This document shows, one piece after another, positions 24,102 to 33,337 of a stretch of 64,000 bases of DNA. The position numbers and the translations under genes are program-made. The first letter of the stretch is position 1, and the number at the start of each line of letters is the position of its first letter. This DNA comes from Globodera rostochiensis (taxonomy: Eukaryota; Nematoda; Chromadorea; Rhabditida; Heteroderidae). The notes below the pieces were generated by a model, which was given only the letters and a program-made list of their open reading frames with translations, was not told where the DNA came from and searched no databases. The stretch is taken from NCBI GenBank assembly GCA_018350325.1, contig JAEVLN010000031.1:541472-605471 (forward strand), written 5' to 3'.

Positions 24102-24959
24102 ATTAAATCTTTGCATTTTTGGCCATAAATTTTTTATACTTTTCCCTACAGACTGCCGAATCTTTTACCATTTTGTTCGCCGAATTTGAAATCTCTTGGC
24201 AGTATTTTATATATTCCTATTCATGGCCTGTTATTTTGGAAAATGTTAGAATCTAGTCGCTAAAAGATATACTGTTGAAAAGCTCTTGCAATTATCTCTT
24301 GAATTACAAGGCATTTTCTAAAAATATTTCACCATTCTGAACATCATAAATTTATGTTTCCTTATTTTTGATTCCAGCAAAGCGCATTTATTTACGCTTA
24401 ATCAGATGAGCTACCAAAATAGCTGACCATGAAATATAAAGAAATATTCTGATAATTCTTTGCTATGTTGAATATTTATCAATAATGTTTAATTTTACAA
24501 AATTCTACGGCGCTTTGCTCGATAAATATGTGATTAAATCTTTGCAGGCCATAACTTTTGTATACTTTTCCCTACAGACTGCCGAATCTTTTACCATTTT
24601 GTTCGCCGAATTTGAAATCTCTTGGCAGTATTTTATATATTCCTATTCATGGCCTGTTATTTTGGAAAATGTTAGAATCTAGTCGCTAAAAGATATACTG
24701 TTGAAAAGCTCTTGCAATTATCTCTTGAACACGGCATTTTCTAAAAATATTTCACCATTCTGAACATCATAAATTTATGTTTCCTTATTTTTGATTCCAG
24801 CAAAGCGCATTTATTTACGCTTAATCAGATGAGCTACCAAAATAGCTGACCATGAAATATAAAGAAATATTCTGATAATTCTTTGCTATGTTGAATATTT
24901 ATCATGTTTAATTTTACAAAATTCGACTGCGCTTTGCTCGATTAATATGTGATTAAATC

Positions 24960-25267
24960 CAGGCCTGTGCACGGTTAACCGTAACCGCGGCTAACCGCGG
25001 ATACCCGCGGTTACGCGCGGTTAACGGTTATGAGATTTTGAGGACGGGCGGTTACGGTCGGTTAACGGTTATGACCACTAAAACCGCGGTTAACCGTAGC
25101 ATCCGTTGTTTTATTGATTGCTGAGGGTTGAACGATTTGCCTTTATAATTTCTTTCACTTTTTGTTCTCATTTCACCAGCCTATAAGATCTGTCCTATGG
25201 CTAACTGGTGAAACTCTTAGACTGATTTTATTTGGTCTAGGTTCTAGCCCCTTCCGCTGTTTATTTT
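24960..25267 (-). mobile_element. hAT-like element, truncated copy 4
   Basis: It begins CAGGCCTGTGCACGG at the same satellite position (after ATTAAATC at 24952-24959). It matches copies 2 and 3 for ~308 bp, then breaks off after CTGTTTATTTT, where unrelated sequence starts. The break marks the right edge of the amplified array. Confidence 0.9.
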
Positions 25268-25368
25268 ACCGCCCTACTGATCACGAATATGACATCAAGA
25301 ACCAAAACCCCCAAAGAATAATCGATTTTCTTGCCGGAATTTCCAAAAATTATCACATGAAGAATTGA
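25268..25368 (+). pseudogene. Possible 3' coding fragment at the array edge
   Basis: Directly after the truncated hAT-like copy there is a plus-strand frame of about 32 codons (PTDHEYDIKNQNPQRIIDF..., ending HMKN) closed by TGA. Its composition looks coding, but it has no acceptor of its own and the family is not recognised. It may be the tail of a gene cut by the array breakpoint, or chance. Confidence 0.2.
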
Positions 25369-25489
25369 ATTAACGATTGTTTTATTTAGTTATTGTTGTT
25401 GAATATGTTATGTTTTGTTGGCTTCAATTTGGTTTTAGAAAATTAAATTTTTTTTTAGCAAATGTTGCTTGGATTTTAATTTTAGGTTT

Positions 25490-25935
25490 AAAAACATTTT
25501 TTTCCTGCCAACCAGACTCAACCGGCCCAGAAAAACTGGCCACCAGACTCAACCGGCCAGACACAACTGGTCCAGACTCCCGACCAGACTCAAATGACCC
25601 CTATGAAAAGTCCCGGTTAAAAATCTTGGACCGGCCCCGGTTTTTCTGGTCCCAGTCCCAGTTTTTCCCAAAAATACCGGGCCCGTTGCAGCAGTCAGGG
25701 AGTATTTTAGAGTCCACCGCGTCTACGATACTCTGAATCATCCTTGGGCCGAAACCTATTCCAAATCAGTACCACACGGTCCCCAGTTCCACAACCTCTG
25801 GGGCCGTATCAAACGGCCGGCAAGAAAATTTGGAACCGTTTGGTGCCATCACAAAATCGCAAGAAAATTGGGGAAATTTTGGTCCAGATGGTCGAGACCG
25901 GTACAATGTCCCGGTTTTCAGGAAAAGGTCTAAGC
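25490..25935. repeat. Degenerate GTCCCGG / CCAGACTCAACCGG repeats
   Basis: Repeated phrases CCAGACTCAACCGGCC and GTCCCGGTTTTT indicate a decayed member of the GGGACCGGGAC MITE family seen intact at 3769, 27886 and 51492. No clean ends or target duplication were found. Confidence 0.5.
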
Positions 25936-26144
25936 CTCACTGATTTCAATTCATAACACCAATTATTAAGCCAAACATAATGAATATTTAAAATTCGTAT
26001 AAATCAAATGTTTACCTTTAAAATTTTAATTTGCCATTGGCCAATAATTTTTCAAAATGATCGTTTTGCTAATTCCAAAATTTGTGCCAGCAATCTTTGG
26101 GAATTTAATGCGCTGGGAGGGGGGGGGGGGGGGATAATGAGTAG

Positions 26145-26435
26145 AGCCGAGATTTTCAGGTTTTAACCTTTTTTTGGGAATAGGGAATCACGTGAGAAGC
26201 CCGGAAATAGCATTCATTTTGAAAAATTTTACAATTCGAGCGACTTTTTAGTCAATATAAATCAATATTTTGGCTTTTTTGAGAATAAATCAAGACGAAT
26301 TTTGAAGGTTTGACTGAATTTGGTCAGTTTTAGTATATTTTTTAATCAATATTTTGGCACTTTTTGGGGTTTTTGATCAATATTTTGGAGTTTTTTGGTC
26401 AATATTTTAAGTCAATATTTCGCAGTTTTTAAACA
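26145..26435. mobile_element. Left half of a TAGAGCCGAGATTTTC MITE
   Basis: It starts TAGAGCCGAGATTTTCAGG and follows the 12476-13131 element in reverse order (including CACGTGAGAAGCCCGGAAATAG), then stops near 26435 without the opposite end. A G run at 26117-26132 lies just before it. Confidence 0.6.
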
Positions 26436-26594
26436 TAGTTTATTCATTTCACCGTTACATCTCATCAAATGCACATAATCTTCTGTTATCGCAATACACT
26501 CCTAGTGGGTCGAAAGAAAGCCGAAAGAAAAAATTTTAATTTCAAAAAAATGTGATTTTGAACATTTTCTTTCGATCCACCCTGGTTCCAACTA

Positions 26595-27126
26595 CTACTG
26601 ATTAACAAGATTGTGACTTCTGCGGTGCCTAGCCGCCTGCATCGCATCTATTGCGGGGCTACGTTCGATTGGGAGCGGATGAAATGCCGGACGCGGAAGC
26701 GGGGGCCGGGGCGCACCTGGAGGCGGCGGCTGTGCCGGAGGTGTGACTAAAATGTTAGTTATTTAAGACAAACTTCCAGTACATTATTATAATTCAAGAT
26801 TACTTGTGCCGATGATGGCTCGGAGGGCTAAATACTCAATGAGATTCTTGATCTTCATACAAACAAAAGCAACTCCGGAAAACAGACTGAAAATGGAAAA
26901 GCATTGTGCTGATGAAAGTATGAAGAACCACTCACCCGGCCCCACCGAGAAACAGAACAATAAAAGTCCAGATGTCCGTATCAGCTCGCTATCGTTCATT
27001 GGAACCCGGCTTTGCATTTGCGAAATTGTCCATTTGATCAGCTTCCACTGGACAGCAGCGGCATATGAGCAGAAGCGCAGCGATAAAAAGAAATGACCGT
27101 GAAGGTTGACGAAGAGCGGATGCCAT
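26595..27126 (-). CDS. Small membrane protein with signal-like N-terminus and Pro-rich tail
   Basis: Three minus-strand exons, 27126-26936, 26886-26804 and 26746-26595, have good donors/acceptors and matching phases. They begin MASALRQPSRSFLFIAALLL (signal-like), pass through a membrane span (WTFIVLFLGGAGLFSGVAFV) and end in a proline-rich tail (TPPAQPPPPGAPRPPLPRP), closing with TAG at 26597-26595. An in-frame TAG interrupts codon 46 (26991-26989). A 60-nt GT-AG segment that includes it (phase 0 on both sides) could be an intron, giving ~121 residues; otherwise the gene is broken. The frame also runs straight on from the serpin remnant upstream. The family is not recognised. Confidence 0.4.
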
Positions 27127-27129
27127 CTG

Positions 27130-27755
27130 ACCTTTGGTGGTGAGCAAAATGGCATTGGCACGACGCGACACCGCGGCAGAGGGGGCAACATTTGTGACCA
27201 TGGATCCGTTTGAGTTGATGAAGGCGGTCAACATGCTCAGCTTGGCCATCAGGTCATGCGTGGACTCCAACTTGAACTTGGGCGACTCCACCTACAAAAA
27301 AAATATTTGAAAATTAACAGGTAATACATTGCTGAAAAGTTTGAGCTGAAATCCTTCCCAGACTGTTAACCAACCTCCTCCTTCTTGTGCTGCTCGTCAA
27401 TGTGGAAAGTCTTCTTCTTTCTGTTCGCCTTAACCAACTTGGCGAAGTATTCGTGCATCACGGACTCGGTGGCATCTTTAAAAAACATTACGCTCTCTAA
27501 TTAAAGTTGACAAATTTCCATTGCTCTGAAAAAACCCACTCTGCAAGCTTCGTCCAATTTTTTGGCTCGTCTTTTCCTTTGCGTCCACATAAACCATTGA
27601 ACGGGTGGTGGGCACCGAAAACGGGAAAGTTATGTAAGATTAAATTCTCTCGAATTTCAAAAAAAAAATACCGAAATGCACGAAAGTCCGTCCATTGACA
27701 CGCGCAGCAAATTCAGAGCAAAATCGCTCTGTGCCTTCGACGGAGGAGAGTCCAT
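27130..27755 (-). pseudogene. Serpin remnant
   Basis: Minus-strand pieces resemble a serpin in order. The start is MDSPPSKAQSDFALNLL (27755-27672). Next comes SMVYVDAKEKTSQKIGRSLQ, matching the family's MVYxGAKGxTxxxI region (~27610-27545). Then DATESVMHEYFAKLV (27478-27372), and finally PKFKLESTHDL...LTAF with an AAVSRRANAILLTTK stretch recalling the reactive-loop area (27290-27130). The middle ~180 residues of a serpin (usual length ~370-400) are missing, the first two blocks are in different frames, and phases do not join cleanly. I therefore call a decayed, internally deleted copy. Serpins are suicide protease inhibitors; no inhibitory function is expected here. Confidence 0.6.
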
Positions 27756-27885
27756 TATTTAATTTGAAGTTCGATACTTGAAAATGTGGTAATTTTAGAA
27801 GTATACATATTTTGTGCATGAAAAATATGGACCCAACGGAAATAATGAAAACATTATGAGCGGAAAAAACATTTGTGTCTAAAAC

Positions 27886-28798
27886 TAGGGTTGAGCGGGA
27901 CCGGTACCGGGACCGGGACGGGATTTCCCGGTTTTTTCAGGTCCCGGTCCCGGTCGGGACGGGACTTTTTAAAATCTGAAAGTCCCGGTCCCGGTTTTTT
28001 GGTCCCGCCGGGACCGGGACCAACCGGGACTAAATTTACACCCCTAATGATGGCATCATCGAGCGACAATTTCAATCTTTTTTACAAGTGCTCCCCAAAG
28101 AACTCGGTGTCTTAGTGGTTTGTCTTCCGCCAAGTCAAATGTTTCTGTCGGGTTAGAGTCCGCTTGAGTACAAACATTTATTTATTCTTTTTCCTCTACT
28201 CACATGATTTTCTTCCCCTAATAATAAAAATTTTTAATTTTAAATATATATATTTTTTTTAATTAAGCTAAAACAAGAACTTTTGAAATAAATTAATCAC
28301 ATCTTTCTGAATTTTTGCTTCAATTTCCTTAACAAAGATTGCCAATTTTTGTAAAAATTTCTCCGGCGGCGCCTGTCGGCACCGCCGGTTATCCTTCACT
28401 CTTACGTAAACCAGTTTTTTTCTCTAAATTTCGAAGCAAAATACATAATTTTGCTAAAATTTTGATGAAATTCTTTAACAAAATTGAGTCAAATTTCAAA
28501 AATTTTTCTCGGCGGCGCCTATCGGCACCGCCTACCCCCACCCTCCCTAAAAGTAAATCTCAAAAAATGATACGATAAAATTGAAGTTAAAGACAATGAG
28601 GAAGATATTTTGAATAACAAAAAATTTTTTTGTTTTACTATTGAACATTACAAAAAAAATTTTCCCTTGAAAAGTCCCGGTTAGTCCCGGTCCCGGTACC
28701 GGTCCCGGTTGAAAATGTTGGTCCCGGTCCCGGGTTTTCTGGTCCCGGGAAGTCCCGGTCCCGGTTTTTCCCAAAAGTCCCGGTCCCGCTCAACCCTA
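27886..28798. mobile_element. hAT-like MITE, TAGGGTTGAGCGGGACC ends
   Basis: The ends TAGGGTTGAGCGGGACC and GGTCCCGCTCAACCCTA are inverted, with an exact 8-bp duplication TCTAAAAC (27878-27885, 28799-28806). The interior carries a tRNA-like stretch (about 28105-28165) and two GC hairpins (28363-28388 and 28509-28533). A closely related interior recurs in the element at 40128-41002, which has different ends. Confidence 0.88.
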
Positions 28799-28806
28799 TC
28801 TAAAAC

Positions 28807-29277
28807 CACGTAACAAGTATTAGGAGGGCTCTCAAGTCTGAGTTTTAGCCGAATTGTGGCTTTTTGTCAGGCTAAGAGGCAAAAAGTGACAAATTCGGCG
28901 CCTAACGGTGAAAGTATGTGTACTCGAATGATCTCGAAGGGTTGAAGCTAACATTAGTTAAACCTTTGCGAGTGGACAAATTCAAAAAGTTATGATCAGA
29001 GAAGCCCCAAAATCGGGATTTTTAAATTTATCAAGTGTTAGGTCATAAACTTTTTGATAGCTTCAACTTTTGGACATCTTTCGCGTGGCTTTACAATTTT
29101 CTGAATAGGTTAGAGCAAGTTATTGCCTTGCTTGATGGTGGGACTCCTCTAAAGCAAGAATCTGAAAAATTCTTGCGCGGAAGCAACTACCTATGTATCG
29201 AAAAATATAAAAATAGGCGCTTAAATATTAGGTGAGAAAAAAAGTGCCAAAATTGGCTCTAAAATCAAGTTAAGATG
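28807..29277. other. No gene recognised
   Basis: A 66-codon plus-strand frame (29035-29235) and surrounding AT-rich sequence show no splice context or domain. Confidence 0.35.
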
Positions 29278-30065
29278 CCCCCGTTTCAGTGCCGCCATTT
29301 CAGTGCGGCGCCGTTTCAGTGCCCCCGTTTCAGTGCCGCCATTTCAGTGCCAGTTACAAATGCGACATTTCAGTGCCAAACAAAATTAAAGCTGTAAATG
29401 GCGAAATTCTTCGAATTTAATTCTTTTTCCTATTCAAATTCGCGCCGACAAATCTTAATTGAATTAACGCGAAAAACTGTAGATCTTTTCGACATTCTAA
29501 AAGTTTTTTTTTGCTTTATAACTTGCTGTTTTTTGTCCATTCCTAAAAAAAGTTTACAATTTCTAAATTCTTTCTGCGCATTTTAAGCTAGCTTAGGCCT
29601 AAGCCTAACAATCCCAAGCCAGGGTGGCATAGGCCTAAGCCTAACGAACCCCTAAATCTCTAACGTTTCCCCAGTTATTCTATCCGGCTTTAGAGTTAAC
29701 ACTTAAAACAAAAAAGTCGTTTTTCCTTATTTTCAAAAATTGTTCAAAACTGCGTTATACGCGTGATCGACTATTGTTGTTTAATATTCAAATTGTTGTA
29801 TTTGAGAAAAAGCTTGGCGCCGAACCAGTGCGCCGAACTGACCCCGACCGATTTGATTGTTATTCCGATATTCATCGAGATAAATCTCTACACCCCTTTC
29901 CCTTCCTGAGAATAAAATTGTTACAAAATTGGGAAATCCTTTCATTTCGAAGTTTTTTAAATGTTGGCACTGAAATGTCGCATTTGTAACTGGCACTGAA
30001 ATGGCGGCACTGAAACGGGCGGCACTGAAACGGCGCCGCACTGAAATGGCGGCACTGAAACGGGC
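29278..30065. mobile_element. Foldback-like element with TTTCAGTGCC tandem arms
   Basis: Left arm 29278-29377 and right arm ~29962-30065 are inverted copies built from short units (GTTTCAGTGCC, ATTTCAGTGCC), so the inverted ends are themselves tandem repeats. The interior contains several TTAGGC hexamers (29590-29645). No transposase frame and no clear target duplication. Confidence 0.75.
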
Positions 30066-30189
30066 ACTGAACGTACCGCACCGTGTTTTTGAATGTTTTT
30101 AGGCCAAAAGATGCCGAAAACATTTTGAAATTGAAAAACCTTCGAATTCGGGTCCGGGGTTCGAAATCGATTGAAATTTAAGTTTTTGA

Positions 30190-30305
30190 TAAGTTGGCAA
30201 AAGTACTATTTTTGCTGGGTTGGCAAAACGTAATATTTTCGCTGAGTTGGCAAAACGTACCATTTTTGCTGCGTTGGCAAAACGTATCGTTGGCAAAACG
30301 TTCGT
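30190..30305. repeat. ~27-bp minisatellite GTTGGCAAAACGTA
   Basis: Four to five copies of GTTGGCAAAACGTA followed by an ATTTTTGCTG-type spacer. Apart from this tract, 30066-30552 shows nothing else. Confidence 0.75.
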
Positions 30306-30552
30306 TAGCATATAAAAAAGTTCTAGAGAAATTGAGTTTTTTTTCGAAATATCAATAATGCTTGAAAAGTTGCTCTTTAAGGGTGAATTTAAAAAAACAA
30401 ATAAAACATTCAACTCGTTTTCGATCAATCGTTTTTACTCAACTTGCAAAAAACTAGCTTCAAGCAAATAAGATGCCATAAATGCGAAGTACATTTTTAA
30501 AAGAAAAGCCAAACAGTTCAATTCGTTTTTAAAAAGGTGAATAGGGAAAAAA

Positions 30553-31431
30553 TTATTCGTCCATCTTTTGCTCGAAGAGTTCTTCGCGTTTAGCGCTGCT
30601 CAAACTCTAAAAGTGGCACATTTTTTATAATTATTTGCTAAAATTTTAAAAAACAAAATTGTGCCTTATGGCTTTTCGCAAGACGTTGAAAGTTGTGCCA
30701 AATGTTGGTCAATGCCAAGGCGCTGGAAAATGCGTAATTATGATTTTTAAAAATGTAATAATTATAAATTTAAAATTTGTCCAAAAAATTCGTACATCCT
30801 CCGGCATCGCCTCCTCACTGTCGGCCTTTTTGGCCTCTATGTGTGCCTGAACCTCCTCCGTCATTGGCATTCCCCCGTGGTGCATTTCCATGTGACGACT
30901 TCGGTCAACCTAAAAATTAATGTTAAAAAATATTTCTATTTTTTAATTTATTTTTTACTTTCCTCTGAAATGTTCTGTCACAGTAATTGCAGGAGAACGG
31001 CTTGTAGCCGGTGTGCTTTCTGGTATGCGTCTGTAACAAATAAAAATTTTGGAAATTTTTTTTGACAAATGGCCGCCTCCGCTCGCTCACAATCAAATTG
31101 GACAATAGTGAGAATGCCTTGTCACAAACGACGCATTTGTGCGGTTTTTCCCCTAAATTTTGGAAGAAAAATTGAAATGTTTTTTTAGAATTTTTATATT
31201 TCTGACCGGTATGGATGTAGGTGTGCATTTGCATGTCCAACTTTTGGTGGAAGCGTTTGCCGCAATGTTCACAGGGGTAAGGGCGTCTGAATTTAAATAT
31301 TTAAAAAAATATATTTTTTTTATTTTACGGTTCGTTATGGATCAGAAGATGAGTGGACAATGTGCTGGATTGCTTGAAGCATTTCCCGCATTGGCCACAT
31401 TCAAAGTGGCACCCATTGGTCGGAGATGTGC
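30553..31431 (-). CDS. GFI-1/senseless/PAG-3-like C2H2 zinc-finger protein (3' exons)
   Basis: Six minus-strand exons splice in perfect phase: 31431-31329, 31286-31207, 31152-31091, 31030-30959, 30909-30796 and 30606-30553 (stop TAA 30555-30553), giving 161 residues. They encode four C2H2 fingers joined by TGEKPHK/TGYKPF-type linkers: [58 protein letters not shown] and [19 protein letters not shown], each with the Cys2-x12-His2 spacing. A Glu/Lys-rich acidic tail follows ([20 protein letters not shown]). The finger series matches the GFI-1/senseless family (PAG-3 in C. elegans), nuclear transcriptional repressors in neuronal differentiation. 5' exons are not resolved; a CT microsatellite and GC-rich DNA lie upstream. 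The family call is firm from remembered motifs; orthology is inferred. Confidence 0.85.
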
Positions 31432-32080
31432 CTGCCGAAATGTTTTTCCAAATTTTTGAAATTCAAAAATGTTTATATGTTACTAATTGGCCGATTATTG
31501 TTATTGGGCCCGTCCATTTATGGAAGTTTGACCTTTATGGCTGAGTTTTGCTTTGCTCACGATGTTGGCGGCCACTGATTTTTTTTTGGCTTAAAAAAAT
31601 AAGTTTTTGTCATTTTAAATGGACAAATGATGGCCTAAAAAATCGTTATTTGGCTTTAATTTGGTCAAAAATTCGGTTTAAGGTTCCGGTTAACCAAAGT
31701 ATTTTGAGATAATGACAATTTGTCTTTTTTCGAACCAATAAAAAAATTTCAGAAAATTTGATCAATAACGATAATTGATGGTGGGATTGAGGCTTTGAGT
31801 CTTCATGAGTTGGAGCAGCATTTCCACTCATCTTGGCGGGTTGACCGCAATTTCTCGGTGGAATATGCCGAATGTTGTGGGCATTCGTCCACACATTTAC
31901 CATTGATTGGGTAGACAAAAATGCTCTCTCTCTTTCTCTCTCTCTCTCTCTTTCTCACTCTCTTCCCCGCCGTTCAACCCCCTCTCCACCCGCCGGGACT
32001 GCTCGTTTCCCCCGAACGATTTTCGACGCCTTTCAAATACATAGGGTTGCTCTCCGACCCCTCGGGGGCGGGAAAGTCGG
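31284..32080. repeat. Segmental duplication, copy 1 (5' part of the zinc-finger gene)
   Basis: This segment, covering the first visible zinc-finger exon, its introns and upstream DNA including the CT tract, is closely matched by 36133-37620 in the same orientation. The matched upstream part includes the stretch TTCAACCCC...CCCGCCGGGACTGCTCG. Copy 2 has ~640 extra bases (about 36620-37260). Confidence 0.85.
31921..31960. repeat. CT microsatellite
   Basis: A CTCTCTTT-rich run (GA on the minus strand) upstream of the zinc-finger exons; the duplicate is at 37418-37475. GA tracts often sit in promoters, but no transcription start can be placed. Confidence 0.85.
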
Positions 32081-33337
32081 GGTCGGGAGTGGACAAAGCA
32101 ATCGTAGTGGCACTTTCACTCCATTCCGCTCCCTTCAGTGTTTGCCGACTCCGCCCCAAAGGTGGCGCCGATTGGGTGCGGCTTTTCGCTGGCAGCAATG
32201 ACGATATCACGGCACGCCTGTCCCACCCCCACCCTCCCCGATTGGCACATATTTGGGCAAAGGCCACACGCCCCCCTCTAAGCACAAAATTTATGGTTTT
32301 AGTGTTAATTTTACTTATAAAAATGTTTGTGTATGTGTGAAAAAAATATTAATTCCTTGTGCTTGTATGAGAAATCAGTTTAGATTTGTAATATGAAAGA
32401 CCAGTGGAATACTAAAATTCGTATTTATATGTCTGTTGAAAAAAACTCTAAAAATGATCAAATGCTCAATTTTTGATTTTATTCATTTTTATGTCGTCTC
32501 GTGAAGCACAGAATTGCATGATTTTGCTGTCGAATCGAAGGGGCAAAAGGTCTCGCCGAATTGTTGCCAATGGACCCATCGCGTCCCCCGAGGGGACAGC
32601 AGCGCAGAAGCAGTCTCAAATTTCATGAGTCTCCGCCAACATCAAAAATTTGTTTATCCTTGAGAAAGTCGGGGCTCAGAATTATGCCTTTAAGCTTCAC
32701 CACCGGCGGAAGGAAGTCGACCATTATTTTATGACCTTGCAAATTGTTCGATTTAAAAATTCTGAGTGATTACCAAAACGATCTTACAAATTAATGTGGA
32801 ATAAAGAGTCCAAAATGCCTCAACAACCCGAGAGAGTTAACTGTCTTGAGAATTTCTAAAAAATCAAGACTCTCGACCACCCGCCCGACCAACCTAACAC
32901 AGAGTAAGTGTCATCAAATTCTGTGCCAAGTCTTCCGCAATCGGTAGAAAATTGCCCCCACCCCCACCCCACCGCCCACCATCGTTGGCCAAGACGATTG
33001 GGTTTTTATGAGTGGGGAATGGCCCACGCCTATTCCTGGCCGCTTGTTCGCCCCGTGCCCCCAGGGAATGGGTGCCCTGGGGGAGGGGACCGTCGAGAAT
33101 TGGGTCGGGTGCTTGGGCGCTGGGGTTGCCCGTGTGATTCGCATTAATTTTCATTAATTGAGGTTGAAATTGGCAATAATTGATTCGAAATGCAGCAAAC
33201 AAAAGTCCAATGTAAAAAACAAAAAAATGTCAAAATTTCATTTTTCATATTTATTTTAATTAAAATGTAAATTTTTTGAGCCTTTTTTATTTTTCCATTG
33301 CCCCAAATCTAATGAGTTTCACAGTGTGTTCACCAAA
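32081..33337. other. GC-rich blocks without a resolved gene
   Basis: GC-rich segments (32120-32280 and 32880-33140) could hold 5' exons of the zinc-finger gene. Several open frames overlap on both strands, however, and none has both splice signals and family resemblance. 32300-32520 is AT-rich with nothing seen. Confidence 0.3.

Larger units (their letters stand above)
17067..24959. repeat. ~431-bp satellite array, 14 monomers
   Basis: The landmark phrase ACCATTTTGT recurs at 17071, 17502, 17933, 18364, 18794, 19225, 19656, 20087, 20518, 20943, 22344, 22770, 24168 and 24593. Spacing is 430-431 bp except where a monomer has a ~5-bp deletion (425-426) or where the hAT-like element interrupts. 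Monomers look >95% alike by eye. From 20943 onward the unit becomes a ~1.82-kb higher-order repeat: short-linker monomer, hAT-like element, normal monomer. The 65-residue open frames at 20835, 22662 and 24485 exist only in the short-linker monomers and are not credited as genes. Confidence 0.95.

Noticed and set aside
20835..24682. Three identical 65-residue open frames in the satellite
   Set aside because: They occur only in monomers with a short linker deletion that fuses two frames; other monomers have stops, so they are repeat artefacts.
17067..24959. CRISPR-like array or rRNA repeat
   Set aside because: Units are ~431 bp, contiguous and without spacers, in a eukaryotic context; no rRNA similarity was recognised.
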